From an uncultured Pseudomonadota bacterium (GTDB lineage: Bacteria > Pseudomonadota > Gammaproteobacteria > Steroidobacterales > Steroidobacteraceae), in assembly GCA_903884105.1 (NCBI GenBank), contig CAISDJ010000073.1:1-64000 (forward strand): DNA of 64,000 bases. The letters run 5' to 3'. Shown here piece after piece: positions 34,985 through 43,682 of the stretch. The position numbers and the translations under genes are program-made. The first letter of the stretch is position 1, and each line of letters starts with the position of its first letter. Below the pieces are notes generated by a model. The model had not been told where the DNA came from, searched no databases, and was given only the letters and a program-made list of their open reading frames with translations.

Positions 34985-36170
34985 AGCGATCATCCCGCAG
35001 CAGGCCGAGCTGAGGCCCTCGGTTGTCCTGACCATTGCTTCACTGGAGAAGCGATCCGGTGGCCCATCACGAGTCGTCACCGAACTCGCAGACGCACTGG
35101 TTGCGTCCGGGCTCGATGTGTCCCTCGTTTTTGGCGGTAGCGAACGGTCAACGGACGACGTGCTGCCTGCCAAGGCAACTGCATGCCCAACCGGTACGCT
35201 GCGATTCCGCAATCGCGCCCTCTGGACGGCAGATTACGCGGGCACCATCCGAACCGTGCTCAAGACCACCGGCCCGCAGCTGATCCACGACAATGGCTTA
35301 TGGGGCCAGACCAATTTCGTTGCAGCCCGGTTTGCGGCAAGCCAGGGCATCCCCCTCGTCATCAGCCCGCACGGCATGCTCGAACCCTGGGCGCTCTCGC
35401 ATCGACGGGCACGCAAGACGGTCGCCATGTTCCTTTACCAGCGCGCCCTGCTTGAGGCCGCGAGGCTCTTCGTGGTGACGTCCGACAGCGAATGGCAATC
35501 GATCCGCCGTGCGGGTTTCAGGCAACCCGTCGCCGTGGTCCCGCCGGGCATCGCTATGCCCCGGACCCGCGCACAGCACGACCCGCAGGCATGCGGACGC
35601 CGGATCCTGTTCCTTTCGCGGCTGCATCCGGTCAAGGGACTCCTTCCCTTCATCGACGCGTGGCAACAGGCGCGCCGACCCGGATGGAAAGTGATCGTCG
35701 CGGGCCCCGACGAAGCCGGTCACCGCGCCGATATCGAGAGGCATCTGCAGGCCACCTCGCTCACACAGGACTTCGAGTTCGTGGGCGAAGTCGCAGGCAC
35801 GGACAAACAGTCGCTGTTCGAGTCTGCCGACTTGTTCGTGTTGCCCAGCTTCTCGGAGAACTTCGGTGTCGCCATTGCCGAGGCGATGGCTTACGGCCTG
35901 CCTGTGCTGACGACACAGGGAACGCCGTGGTCGGTCCTCGAGCGCATTCGCGCAGGCTGGTGGGTTGAAGTCGGGAAAGAGGGCCTGATCAACGGACTGC
36001 GCAGGGCGCTCGCAACAGACAGCCAGGAGCGTGCAGCAATGGGCTCCGCCGGACGCACCTACGCGCAGGAACAGCTCGGCTGGTCACGCGCCGCGCGACA
36101 CATTGCGGAGGCCTATGACTGGACCCTGGGCAGTGCTTCCCATCGACCTGCGCACATCCACCTCGATTGA
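34962..36170 (+). CDS. Glycosyltransferase family 4
   Basis: GT-B glycosyltransferase of about 402 residues. The start at 34962 lies inside the end of the preceding gene; the open frame upstream of it is only the antiphase of that gene. Domain marks are SLEKRSGGPSRVVTELADAL (acceptor-domain glycine loop), ISPHGMLEPWAL, ILFLSRLHPVKGLLPFIDAW and the Ex7E motif in SFSENFGVAIAEAMAYGLPVL. The pattern SGGPSR and HGMLEPWAL is typical of the WcaI/WbaZ-like GT4 set in EPS clusters. It converges with the minus-strand GT4 gene, leaving a 14-base gap. Confidence 0.87.
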   Translation: MTTCSIAEAIIPQQAELRPSVVLTIASLEKRSGGPSRVVTELADALVASGLDVSLVFGGSERSTDDVLPAKATACPTGTLRFRNRALWTADYAGTIRTVLKTTGPQLIHDNGLWGQTNFVAARFAASQGIPLVISPHGMLEPWALSHRRARKTVAMFLYQRALLEAARLFVVTSDSEWQSIRRAGFRQPVAVVPPGIAMPRTRAQHDPQACGRRILFLSRLHPVKGLLPFIDAWQQARRPGWKVIVAGPDEAGHRADIERHLQATSLTQDFEFVGEVAGTDKQSLFESADLFVLPSFSENFGVAIAEAMAYGLPVLTTQGTPWSVLERIRAGWWVEVGKEGLINGLRRALATDSQERAAMGSAGRTYAQEQLGWSRAARHIAEAYDWTLGSASHRPAHIHLD

Positions 36171-36184
36171 CACCGATCCGCGGG

Positions 36185-37375
36185 TCAAGTCTCCCGTTCG
36201 CGCGCGCAGCCAGAGACGATGTCCGCGATCCGCGTGGCGCTGCTCTCACTGGACCAGCGCTGGCTGACGCGGCGCGCAGCCTCGCCCCGCTTCCGGAGCG
36301 CATCGACGCCTTCTCTGGCGGCCAGAGTGAGGATCTCGATCAGCTGCGCCTGATTGCCCGATTCGAACACCCAACCGGTCACGCCGGATTCGATCAGATC
36401 CCGAGCCGCACCGACGCGGCTGCTCGCAATGACGGGTCGACCACAAGCCATGGCTTCGTTCAGCGCAAGCCCCCAGGTTTCTCCAGGTCCCTGACTGGGC
36501 AAGACGCAGAGATCGCCGAGCCGGTAAACAGCCGGCATGACGCTCTGGTTCTGGAACGGCAGGAAGTGGACCCGCGCACACCCGCCTGCCCGTGACTTCA
36601 GTACGTCTTCAAGATCGCCATTGCCGCAGAAGACGAGGTGCCCCTGGCCGCCCGATTGCAGAAACGCGTCGAGCAACAGCTGCGGATTCTTCTTGTGAGT
36701 CAGCTTGCCGGCGAACAGGAAGACGACCTCCCCTTCCCGAATGCGCATTTCACTGCGCCAGTTCTCTATGAGCGCGCGATGCGAAGCCGTAGCAGCGCCG
36801 AAGCGCTCCGTGTCGATGGAGTGGGGCGCGATGAGGACGCGTTCAGCGGGCACGCCGTAACGGCGAAAGTAGTCGCGATTGTTCTGTCCGACGGCAATCG
36901 CCACGTCAATGTGGCGATAGACCCCTGTCAGCACCAGCCAGCGTGCGAGAGACCGCCATGGCGGCATCTCATCGAGCAGCGTCGAGTCGCCCAGGAAGAA
37001 CACGGGCACCCTACCCTTGAAGTGTCGCATTGCCTGAAAGTGTGAAGCGAGATTCCATCCGAACACGAGCACCGCCTCCGCCCCCCAGCTTGTGATCCGC
37101 GGGATCAGCTCCGGGTTGCGCACGCCGCGAAAGTGATCGACTCCGGGATTGGCGGACACGTTGTGCACGAACTCATGTTCATAGCCCTCGCGCAGCGGGA
37201 TGTCCCAGCGGATGGCCTTGCCGAACTCCCCATCCGGTACCGTGCCTTCAGCCACGTTCGACCAGGTGTAGAACACCTTGGGGGAGACCGACGTCGACGC
37301 TGCGAGCGCCCGAAACACCGGTGCGTAGTACTGCGTGGGATGCGTGAGCACGATGGCGAGGCGAGTGCGCTTCAT
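36185..37375 (-). CDS. Glycosyltransferase family 4
   Basis: GT-B glycosyltransferase of 396 residues from the ATG at 37375, which overlaps the stop of the small acyltransferase-like gene (ATGA). The N-terminus MKRTRLAIVLTHPTQYYAPV is the acceptor-domain start. The donor domain carries FLFAGKLTHKKNPQLLLDAF, the Ex7E motif in PGETWGLALNEAMACGRPVI and ARDLIESGVTGWVFE. This subgroup, starting with THPxQYYxP, is common in exosortase-linked EPS loci, but its sugar is not known. Confidence 0.87.
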   Translation of the reverse strand: MKRTRLAIVLTHPTQYYAPVFRALAASTSVSPKVFYTWSNVAEGTVPDGEFGKAIRWDIPLREGYEHEFVHNVSANPGVDHFRGVRNPELIPRITSWGAEAVLVFGWNLASHFQAMRHFKGRVPVFFLGDSTLLDEMPPWRSLARWLVLTGVYRHIDVAIAVGQNNRDYFRRYGVPAERVLIAPHSIDTERFGAATASHRALIENWRSEMRIREGEVVFLFAGKLTHKKNPQLLLDAFLQSGGQGHLVFCGNGDLEDVLKSRAGGCARVHFLPFQNQSVMPAVYRLGDLCVLPSQGPGETWGLALNEAMACGRPVIASSRVGAARDLIESGVTGWVFESGNQAQLIEILTLAAREGVDALRKRGEAARRVSQRWSSESSATRIADIVSGCARERET

Positions 37376-37722
37376 GCCCTGTCCCGAATTGCCCGCAACC
37401 TGTTTGCCCCCGGATCGGCGGGCTGCGCGACGGCAGACGGACGCTTGTTCACGAAGGGCCGTTCGAACAACCACCAGAATCCGGTCGCCAGCAGCAGGTG
37501 CAGGATGACTAATGACGCTCCGTTGCGCAGGCCGGAACTCGCCGCCGCCGCGATGCAGTAGCCGCTGACCACGAAGAAGACCATGACGCAGTAGTGCCCG
37601 ATGGGCGCGACACCGAGGTGATGCAGCACGACCCCAAGGCAGGCGAGCCCCCGCAGCCCGTCCAGCAACGCATATCTGGCCGGCCACGTGCCCGGCCGCG
37701 GCCCCCGCTCTTCATACCCCAT
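37372..37722 (-). CDS. Internally deleted acyltransferase-3-like membrane protein
   Basis: Only 116 residues, against about 340-380 for acyltransferase-3 (OafA/YrhL) O-acyltransferases. The N-terminus is normal: ARYALLDGLRGLACLGVVLH with the catalytic-type His, then CVMVFFVVSGYCIAAA. After SSGLRNGASLV the sequence jumps to what looks like the last membrane segment and terminal motif, LHLLLATGFWWLFERPFVNK. About eight membrane segments appear missing, yet the frame is open and is coupled by ATGA to the next glycosyltransferase. It is most likely non-functional as an enzyme, retained as a leader that keeps translation coupled; a true mini-protein cannot be excluded. Confidence 0.6.
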   Translation of the reverse strand: MGYEERGPRPGTWPARYALLDGLRGLACLGVVLHHLGVAPIGHYCVMVFFVVSGYCIAAAASSGLRNGASLVILHLLLATGFWWLFERPFVNKRPSAVAQPADPGANRLRAIRDRA

Positions 37723-37778
37723 GTGATTCCAGGCTGGTGCCAGCCGCTACCGGGGCTCTGTTCCCCTGCCGCATTGTG

Positions 37779-37807
37779 GCCACAGCCATGTAACAGTTTT
37801 CTGACAA
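37779..37807 (-). promoter_or_regulatory. EPS promoter element with Pho-box-like repeats
   Basis: On the minus strand 37807-37790 reads TTGTCAG-AAAA-CTGTTAC, the 7-4-7 Pho-box layout with five of seven matches in each half, followed ten bases later by CACAAT (37780-37775 region) as a possible -10. The same strand contains ACTGTTACA-TGG-CTGTGGC (37797-37779), nearly repeated at 52256-52237 before the export operon. Control by PhoB or by another EPS regulator are both possible. Confidence 0.4.
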
Positions 37808-37826
37808 GCCGGGTATTTGATAGGGA

Positions 37827-37850
37827 ACTGTAACACTCGTTGCCTATAGT
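37827..37850 (+). promoter_or_regulatory. Probable flippase promoter
   Basis: ACTGTAACA (37827-37835) is followed by TATAGT (37845-37850), five of six to the -10 consensus. No standard -35 is present, so an activator at the ACTGTAACA element is possible. The start codon of the flippase is 42 bases downstream. Confidence 0.45.
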
Positions 37851-37892
37851 GAATCACCGCGGAGCCCCAGTGCCGGTCCCCCGCGGTGATCC

Positions 37893-39146
37893 ATGCCGTC
37901 ACTGCGCAACAACATCCTCTCCCTCTACTGGGTCCAGCTCCTGACGTACGCGCTGCCGCTGCTGACGCTGCCGTGGCTGACGCGCGTGCTCGGACTCGAT
38001 GGTTTTGGCCGGCTGGTCTTCTGCACGGCCATCAATGCCTATTTCATCATGCTGACCGACTACGGCTTCAACTTCACGGCCACCCGCGCCGTCGCGCTGG
38101 CTGGCAACGATCGCCCCGCCAGGTCGGGCGTGTTCTGGACCACGATGACGGCCAAGCTCGTGCTGGCCTGCGTTGGTCTCGCCGTCCTCGGGGTGCTGAC
38201 CCTTGTCCTGGAACCGCTTGCGGACAATGCGGCTCTGCTCCTCACCGGATACCTCGCGGTCATTGGCAGCGCGTTCACCCCCTTGTGGTACTTCCAGGGA
38301 ACCGAGCGTCTCAGGGTTTTCAGCACCATCACCATCGCAGTCCGGGCGGTGTCCGTCGCTGCCCTGTTCCTGCTGGTGCGCACGCCCGACGATCTGCTGA
38401 CCGCAATGGCGATCACGGCCGGCGTGCCGGTCGCCATCGGCGCCATCTGCCTTCTGCTCCTGATGCAGGAACGGGCAGTGCCGTACGCTCCCGTCTCACT
38501 TGCCGGTCTTCGAGAGACCCTGCATGACGGCTGGCAGCTCTTTGCATCCACGACGGCCATCAGCCTGTACACGACGGCCAACACGGTGGTGCTCGGATTC
38601 CTCGCCGGCCCGGCCGTGGTCGGCCAGTATGGTGCCGCGGAGAGACTGATCGGCGCCGCGCAGGGCCTCGTGACGCCTCTCACCCAGTCCATCTTCCCCC
38701 GGGTATCGCGCCTGATGAACGAATCGCAGGGCGAGGCGTTCGCGCTGTTGCGCAAGCTGCTGCACCTGCAAGGCCTCGCAACGCTGGCGCTGTCGGCGCT
38801 GATCTTCGTATCGGCCCCCTACGTCGTGACATTGATCTACGGCCCCGACTTTTCGGGCGCCGTCGCCGTGCTGCGCTGGCTGTCACTGTTGCCCTTCCTG
38901 GTCGGCCTCTCCAACGTGTTCGGCATCAACACGATGCTGCCGCTCGGCATGCAACGGATGTTCTCCGGGATCCTCATCACTGCAGGCGCGCTGCACATCG
39001 TGGCGCTGTTCGTGCTGATCCCAGCGTTCTCGGCAGCCGGCGCGGCCATGGCCGTCTTGCTGACCGAATGCGCGGTCACCCTCGTGATGGGTGCCGTCCT
39101 GTGGCGGAAACGTATCCCGATCTTTTCGGCGCCCATGGCCGCATGA
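37893..39146 (+). CDS. Polysaccharide flippase (Wzx-like, MATE/MVF superfamily)
   Basis: Inner-membrane protein of 417 residues with about twelve hydrophobic segments, expected to flip undecaprenyl-linked repeat units to the periplasm. The N-terminus SLYWVQLLTYALPLLTLPWL, followed by RVLGLDGFGRLVFC, is typical of oligosaccharide flippases (RfbX/Wzx). Later segments include GPAVVGQYGAAERLIGAAQG and TQSIFPRVSRLM, also family features. It starts a plus-strand group with glf and a galactofuranosyltransferase-like gene (9-base gap to glf), so the transported unit probably contains galactofuranose. Confidence 0.88.
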   Translation: MPSLRNNILSLYWVQLLTYALPLLTLPWLTRVLGLDGFGRLVFCTAINAYFIMLTDYGFNFTATRAVALAGNDRPARSGVFWTTMTAKLVLACVGLAVLGVLTLVLEPLADNAALLLTGYLAVIGSAFTPLWYFQGTERLRVFSTITIAVRAVSVAALFLLVRTPDDLLTAMAITAGVPVAIGAICLLLLMQERAVPYAPVSLAGLRETLHDGWQLFASTTAISLYTTANTVVLGFLAGPAVVGQYGAAERLIGAAQGLVTPLTQSIFPRVSRLMNESQGEAFALLRKLLHLQGLATLALSALIFVSAPYVVTLIYGPDFSGAVAVLRWLSLLPFLVGLSNVFGINTMLPLGMQRMFSGILITAGALHIVALFVLIPAFSAAGAAMAVLLTECAVTLVMGAVLWRKRIPIFSAPMAA

Positions 39147-39155
39147 AGGCGCTCC

Positions 39156-40268
39156 ATGAATGAATCGCATGATGTGCTGGTAGTCGGTGCGGGGTTTGCG
39201 GGCGCCGTCTGCGCGGAGCGGCTTGCCAACGCCGGCCGGCGCGTACTCGTGATCGACAGGCGTCCGCACATCGCAGGCAACGCGTACGACCACCTCGACG
39301 ACCATGGCGTGCTCGTGCACCGCTACGGCCCGCATATCTTCCACACGAACGGCAAGCGGATCTTCGAGTACCTCTCGCGCTTCACCGATTGGCGGTTCTA
39401 CGAGCACCGGGTACGTGCCGTCGTATCCGGGCAGTTGTATCCGATGCCCATCAACAGAACCACCATCAACCGGCTCTACGGTCTCGATCTCGATGAGGCG
39501 GGCGTGGCCGCCTATCTTGAGACCGTGCGCGTGCCCCGCTCACCGCTTTCGACCAGCGAGGACGTCGTGCTCAACAGCGTCGGCAGCGACCTGTGCGAGA
39601 AGTTCTTCCGCGGCTACACGCGCAAGCAGTGGGGACTCGACCTGTCGCAGTTGTCCGCAGGCGTCGCGGCCCGCATCCCTACGCGGACCAACGACGATGA
39701 CCGTTATTTTTCCGATACGTTTCAGTTCATGCCGGCCGCCGGCTACACGGCCCTGTTCCAGCGCATGCTCGGCCATCCGAACATCGAGATCCGGCTCGGC
39801 ATCGACTTTGCGGACATCCGCACTACCCTGCTTCGCACACACACCGTCTATACGGGCCCGATTGACGCGTATTTCGGTTACTGCTTCGGCCGGCTGCCGT
39901 ACCGCTCGCTGCGATTCGAGCACCTGCATGAGTCCGCGTCAGACCGAGTACAGGAGGTGGGAACCATCAACTACCCGAACGACCACGCCTGGACACGGAT
40001 CACCGAATTCAAGCACCTGACGGGGCAGCAGTGCGCCGGCACATCGCTGGTGCGCGAATATGCGCAGGATGAAGGAGAACCCTACTATCCCGTCCCGCGA
40101 CCGGCGAATGAAGCCCAGTTCAAGCGTTACCAGGCGCTTGCGAACGCGGAACCCGGCGTCACGTTCGTCGGCCGCCTCGCCCAGTATCGTTACTACAACA
40201 TGGACCAGGTCGTGGGCGCCGCCCTGAAGGCCGCGGCGCTCCTGACGGGAGAGCCCGCCGATGAATAA
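39156..40268 (+). CDS. glf: UDP-galactopyranose mutase
   Basis: Flavoenzyme that isomerises UDP-galactopyranose to UDP-galactofuranose in the cytoplasm. The 370 residues open with the FAD Rossmann motif VVGAGFAGAVCAERL, then RRPHIAGNAYD, the substrate-region GPHIFHTN, and FFRGYTRKQWG; the C-terminus has EYAQDEGEPYYPVPRP and FVGRLAQYRYYNMDQVVGAAL. Length and motifs equal the family. Its stop overlaps the next gene by eight bases. The conserved active-site Arg and Tyr positions (RKQWG, YRYYNMD) are present, so activity is expected. Confidence 0.97.
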   Translation: MNESHDVLVVGAGFAGAVCAERLANAGRRVLVIDRRPHIAGNAYDHLDDHGVLVHRYGPHIFHTNGKRIFEYLSRFTDWRFYEHRVRAVVSGQLYPMPINRTTINRLYGLDLDEAGVAAYLETVRVPRSPLSTSEDVVLNSVGSDLCEKFFRGYTRKQWGLDLSQLSAGVAARIPTRTNDDDRYFSDTFQFMPAAGYTALFQRMLGHPNIEIRLGIDFADIRTTLLRTHTVYTGPIDAYFGYCFGRLPYRSLRFEHLHESASDRVQEVGTINYPNDHAWTRITEFKHLTGQQCAGTSLVREYAQDEGEPYYPVPRPANEAQFKRYQALANAEPGVTFVGRLAQYRYYNMDQVVGAALKAAALLTGEPADE

Positions 40269-41226
40269 CACCCTGGCGGCGATCGTCGTCACGTACAACC
40301 GGGCCGGCTTGCTGATTGAATGCCTGGCAGCGTTGCTTGCACAAAGCCGGCCGCTTGCCCGCATCATCCTGATTGACAACGCGAGCACCGATGCCACCGC
40401 CGACCTGCTGCAGGCACACGGTTACTTCGACCATCCTCTCATCGACTATGTATGCCTGCCGGTCAACACCGGCGGTGCGGGGGGCTTTCATGAAGGAGTC
40501 CGACGCGGCACTGCCGGAGGGTACGACTGGCTCTGGCTGATGGATGACGACGCCGAGCCGGCAGTCGACGCCGTGGAGAAGATGAGCAAGCACTTCGCGC
40601 GGGACGATGTGGCCGGAATTGCCAACCTGCCGATCGGCCTCGACGGCAAGCCCCAGGTGGAGCATCGCGGCTGGCTACGGCTGCGGGGCACGACCGCACA
40701 GGCCCATCAACCGATCGATGCCACCGCCCTGGCGAATGGCATGGAGATCTCGTTTGCTTCGTTCGTCGGACTGGCCGTCCACCGGCGCGCCATCGAGAAG
40801 GTCGGCTTGCCCCTCAAGGAATTCTTCATCCACCGCGACGACCTCGAGTACTGCGTGCGATTGTCCGCGGTGGGGCCTTTGGTCCTCGCGACGGACAGCC
40901 TGATCCGCCACAAGGATGCGATGAACTCAGTGCATCCGGCGAAAGTCGTATTGGGTCGCGAGGTACGGCGAGTCCCCATGGCCAAGCTGTGGCTCGGGTA
41001 CTACTCGCTGCGCAACCTCATCTGGTTGAGGCGCCGCCACTGCGGTGCCGGTGTTGCCGCCCGCTATGCTATCCGACAATACCTGCGCAATGCCGTGGGC
41101 ATCCTGCTGTACGACTCGCACCGCATGACCCGGCTGAAGTTCTTCCTGCACGCGAGCGTCGACGGCTGGCGGGGCCGCTTCGACAACGACAAGCCCAGAC
41201 GCCTGACAGCGGTCGCGTCCCGCTGA
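40261..41226 (+). CDS. Glycosyltransferase family 2, probable galactofuranosyltransferase
   Basis: GT-A transferase of 321 residues resembling the GlfT2/WbbO-associated galactofuranosyltransferase type. TLAAIVVTYNRAGLLIECL begins the nucleotide-sugar domain, NTGGAGGFHEGVRR is the GlfT signature loop, and DWLWLMDDDAEP contains the DDD metal site. FIHRDDLEYCVRL holds the catalytic-base region. Overlap with glf by eight bases supports use of UDP-galactofuranose, an inference from motif and context. It is convergent with the wzy-like gene, 24 bases away. Confidence 0.83.
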   Translation: MNNTLAAIVVTYNRAGLLIECLAALLAQSRPLARIILIDNASTDATADLLQAHGYFDHPLIDYVCLPVNTGGAGGFHEGVRRGTAGGYDWLWLMDDDAEPAVDAVEKMSKHFARDDVAGIANLPIGLDGKPQVEHRGWLRLRGTTAQAHQPIDATALANGMEISFASFVGLAVHRRAIEKVGLPLKEFFIHRDDLEYCVRLSAVGPLVLATDSLIRHKDAMNSVHPAKVVLGREVRRVPMAKLWLGYYSLRNLIWLRRRHCGAGVAARYAIRQYLRNAVGILLYDSHRMTRLKFFLHASVDGWRGRFDNDKPRRLTAVASR

Positions 41227-41250
41227 ACCGAACGTCCCGCCGCAACGCGC

Positions 41251-42786
41251 TCAACGCATCAGGTTCGGGAAAGGGACTGCCGCACTCATGGCATCAGGCC
41301 GAGGGCTCCCATTGCCAGTCTGATCGCCAGCCTCACTGGATTCCGCCCCGCTGCGCCGGGCGAGCACCAGGTGCAGCAGGCCGATTGCCAGCATCGATCG
41401 CATCCACACCACGTATTGGGCGGCGATCGTGCTCTCGAAGCCAAGAACGAGCGCCTGCATCGTCACGGCGGCAATCATGACGCGCGTCAGCGTCACGGCT
41501 TCACTGAGATCGCAGCACCGGCCGATGATCCCGAGCAGCGCACCGATCAGGAACATGCCGCCCAGCGCGCCGGACCAGCCGAAGTTCCAGTAGAGTTCGC
41601 CCAGATGGGAGGGTGAGATATAGGTCTCGGCCTGCTCCGACACCTGGAACGCCTCGTTCATCACGCGCCCTGTCTGCACGTCGGGCTTGTCCGGCCAGAT
41701 CAGGCGGGGGATGAACGCCGTGAGCAGCGGCGACAACGTATCGCCGTCCTGGAAGGCAACGTCCTTGCCCGTTCGGCTGACGATGAGCTCCACGCTGGTC
41801 TTGAGAGACAGGCGTTCGAAGAAGGACTCGGGGCGGAAATTCGCGGAACTGGCCTGCCGGCTGGTGGCAACCGCCTTCTTCAATACTTGTACGACGTTCT
41901 GCGCAGCGGCAGTCCGGTCCATTCCGGACTCGCCACGCACAACACGGTTGGCCTGCAGAACCGGAAACGCCAGGGCCACCGAGACGCCGATGACCACGAG
42001 CCACATCCGCGGGACGCGGCCTTGCGTCAGCAGCTTGACGAGAATGACGAGCACCGCCCCCATCAGCGCATCCCCCTTCACGTCCACGATGAAGCCGAAA
42101 GCAAACTGGAACACGACGACGGCGATCAGCAACGGCGTCAGGTAGGCGCGCTGGAAGCGTGACTGCGCGTAGGCCAGCATCAGCAGACCGAGCGGCTGCA
42201 GCATGATGCCGAGGATGAACGCCGAGGTCTCCCAGCCACCAAGTCCGGCGAGGCCGCGCTGGATATCGGCGCCCGCGGTACTCACGATGACGTGCACCTT
42301 GAACTCCCAGCTCAGCCAGGTGCAGACCGTCCACAGCAACAGGCCGACGCTCACGAGCGTGCGTTCCGACCAGTCGCCAGGGGCACCGCGCCGTGCCGCT
42401 GCCGGCGCCAGCTGCACCACCCGGTATCCGACGTGCGCAAGCACGCCACCCGCGAGAATGACCAGCTCCGCCTTGTCGAACAGGCCAGACGGAGCAGCCG
42501 GCCCGGCGGATCCTGTCAGCAGTCGAACGACATCCATGAGGCCATAGAAAAGAAAGTAGATCACCGAAAACAGCAGCAGGTAGACCTGCCTGTCGTTGAG
42601 CTGGCGCATGCCGCAAACCGCGCTGGAGCACAGCGCGAACAGCAGGACCAGATACACCGGATGAGCTGCATCGAGGTGACCCCACACCATGCCGAGTGCG
42701 ACCAGCAGCAGGAACGCGGCGTTGAGCAAGCCGTACAACGGCAGGCCGCCACCCATCGACGCCCGTGACACTGCGACGGCGCTCAT
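41251..42786 (-). CDS. O-antigen/EPS polymerase-like membrane protein (Wzy-like)
   Basis: A 511-residue inner-membrane protein with about ten to twelve hydrophobic segments and one larger periplasmic loop (about 275-395) with RTGKDVAFQDGDTLSPLLTA, FIPRLIWPDKPDVQTGR and SPSHLGELYWNFGW. This loop pattern (IPRxIWPxKP, then a G-E-Y/W motif) is typical of EPS polymerases in exosortase clusters. It would join repeat units delivered by the flippase. Its ATG overlaps the FkbM gene stop (ATGA); it is the last gene of the nine-gene minus-strand operon beginning at 52151. Polymerase assignment is by topology and context. Confidence 0.75.
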   Translation of the reverse strand: MSAVAVSRASMGGGLPLYGLLNAAFLLLVALGMVWGHLDAAHPVYLVLLFALCSSAVCGMRQLNDRQVYLLLFSVIYFLFYGLMDVVRLLTGSAGPAAPSGLFDKAELVILAGGVLAHVGYRVVQLAPAAARRGAPGDWSERTLVSVGLLLWTVCTWLSWEFKVHVIVSTAGADIQRGLAGLGGWETSAFILGIMLQPLGLLMLAYAQSRFQRAYLTPLLIAVVVFQFAFGFIVDVKGDALMGAVLVILVKLLTQGRVPRMWLVVIGVSVALAFPVLQANRVVRGESGMDRTAAAQNVVQVLKKAVATSRQASSANFRPESFFERLSLKTSVELIVSRTGKDVAFQDGDTLSPLLTAFIPRLIWPDKPDVQTGRVMNEAFQVSEQAETYISPSHLGELYWNFGWSGALGGMFLIGALLGIIGRCCDLSEAVTLTRVMIAAVTMQALVLGFESTIAAQYVVWMRSMLAIGLLHLVLARRSGAESSEAGDQTGNGSPRPDAMSAAVPFPNLMR

Positions 42787-43679
42787 AGCTGCACGCCCCC
42801 CACTGCAATCTTCGGTGCCGATGCGAGCAGGCGCCGGACGCGTTCAACATCGCGAACAAACAGGACGTTGCCCGTCGTCGCACCATCGACTGCAACCATC
42901 CGCAGCGTCCGCGAGAACGGCAGGTACTCGTACGGAGAAAAGCCGTGACCTTGCATGCAGGCCACCAGCTCCCGGTCACTGAACCCGTAGCGCGTGCCGC
43001 TGCCATTGAGCTCCATGACAACGGAGTGCAAGGTCGCATCCGCGAGCGTCTGTGCTGCGCCACGCAGCACCGGCAACTCGAACCCTTCGACGTCGATCTT
43101 CATGATCGCGGGCCGAGCCCCGGCCAGTACCGCGTCCAGCGTCCTGACGGGAACCGAGATCGTCGCCGTCGCCGACTCACCGGAAGCCAGTACGTGATTC
43201 ATGCAGTTCTCGCCGGTGGTAAACACGAGTTCCGTATCGCGCTCACCGAGACCGACGTTGAGGGGTACCACGCGTTCGAGCAGATCGTTGAGGCGCAGGT
43301 TGTCCACGAGGCGTCGATACGTGGCCGGCACCGGCTCGAAACAGAAGCCCCGGGCGCCGCGCACTGCACAGGCGAGCACCGAGTAGGACCCCACGTTGGC
43401 ACCGACATCGACGAACAGGTCTTCCCTGGAGATGGCATGCAGCACATACGCCATGTCGGCAAACTCATGCAGGCCCGTGTAGATGTTGCCTGTGACGCCT
43501 TCTTCACCTGCCCTGACCAGCAGGCGTGCACCGCCGATCCAGTCGAAGGCCGTATCTCCCGGCACCAGCCGGCTGCCGAGCTGCCATTTCACGAAGCCTA
43601 GAAAAGCCGCCAGCTTGCGGGGCCGGTTGAGCGGATGCCGGGCAATGAAGCTTAAGGTGTTGAGCAGGGCCATGGTCAT
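42783..43679 (-). CDS. FkbM-family methyltransferase
   Basis: S-adenosylmethionine-dependent O-methyltransferase of 298 residues, probably modifying a sugar hydroxyl on the polysaccharide. The SAM-binding motif I is in LFVDVGANVGSYSVLA, FCFEPVPATYRRLVDNL is the next binding loop, and IMKIDVEGFELPVLRGA is the FkbM signature. It starts three bases after the beta-helix gene and overlaps the wzy-like gene by four bases. The exact methylated sugar is unknown. Confidence 0.88.
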   Translation of the reverse strand: MTMALLNTLSFIARHPLNRPRKLAAFLGFVKWQLGSRLVPGDTAFDWIGGARLLVRAGEEGVTGNIYTGLHEFADMAYVLHAISREDLFVDVGANVGSYSVLACAVRGARGFCFEPVPATYRRLVDNLRLNDLLERVVPLNVGLGERDTELVFTTGENCMNHVLASGESATATISVPVRTLDAVLAGARPAIMKIDVEGFELPVLRGAAQTLADATLHSVVMELNGSGTRYGFSDRELVACMQGHGFSPYEYLPFSRTLRMVAVDGATTGNVLFVRDVERVRRLLASAPKIAVGGVQL

Positions 43680-43682
43680 TCT

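Noticed and set aside
37886-38527. 213-codon plus-strand frame at the start of the flippase
   Set aside because: His/Arg-rich out-of-frame shadow; the flippase frame carries the membrane segments and family motifs.
41501-43063. 520-codon minus-strand frame overlapping the wzy-like and fkbM genes
   Set aside because: Arg/Ala-rich shadow in another frame on the same strand; the real genes have membrane segments and the FkbM motifs.
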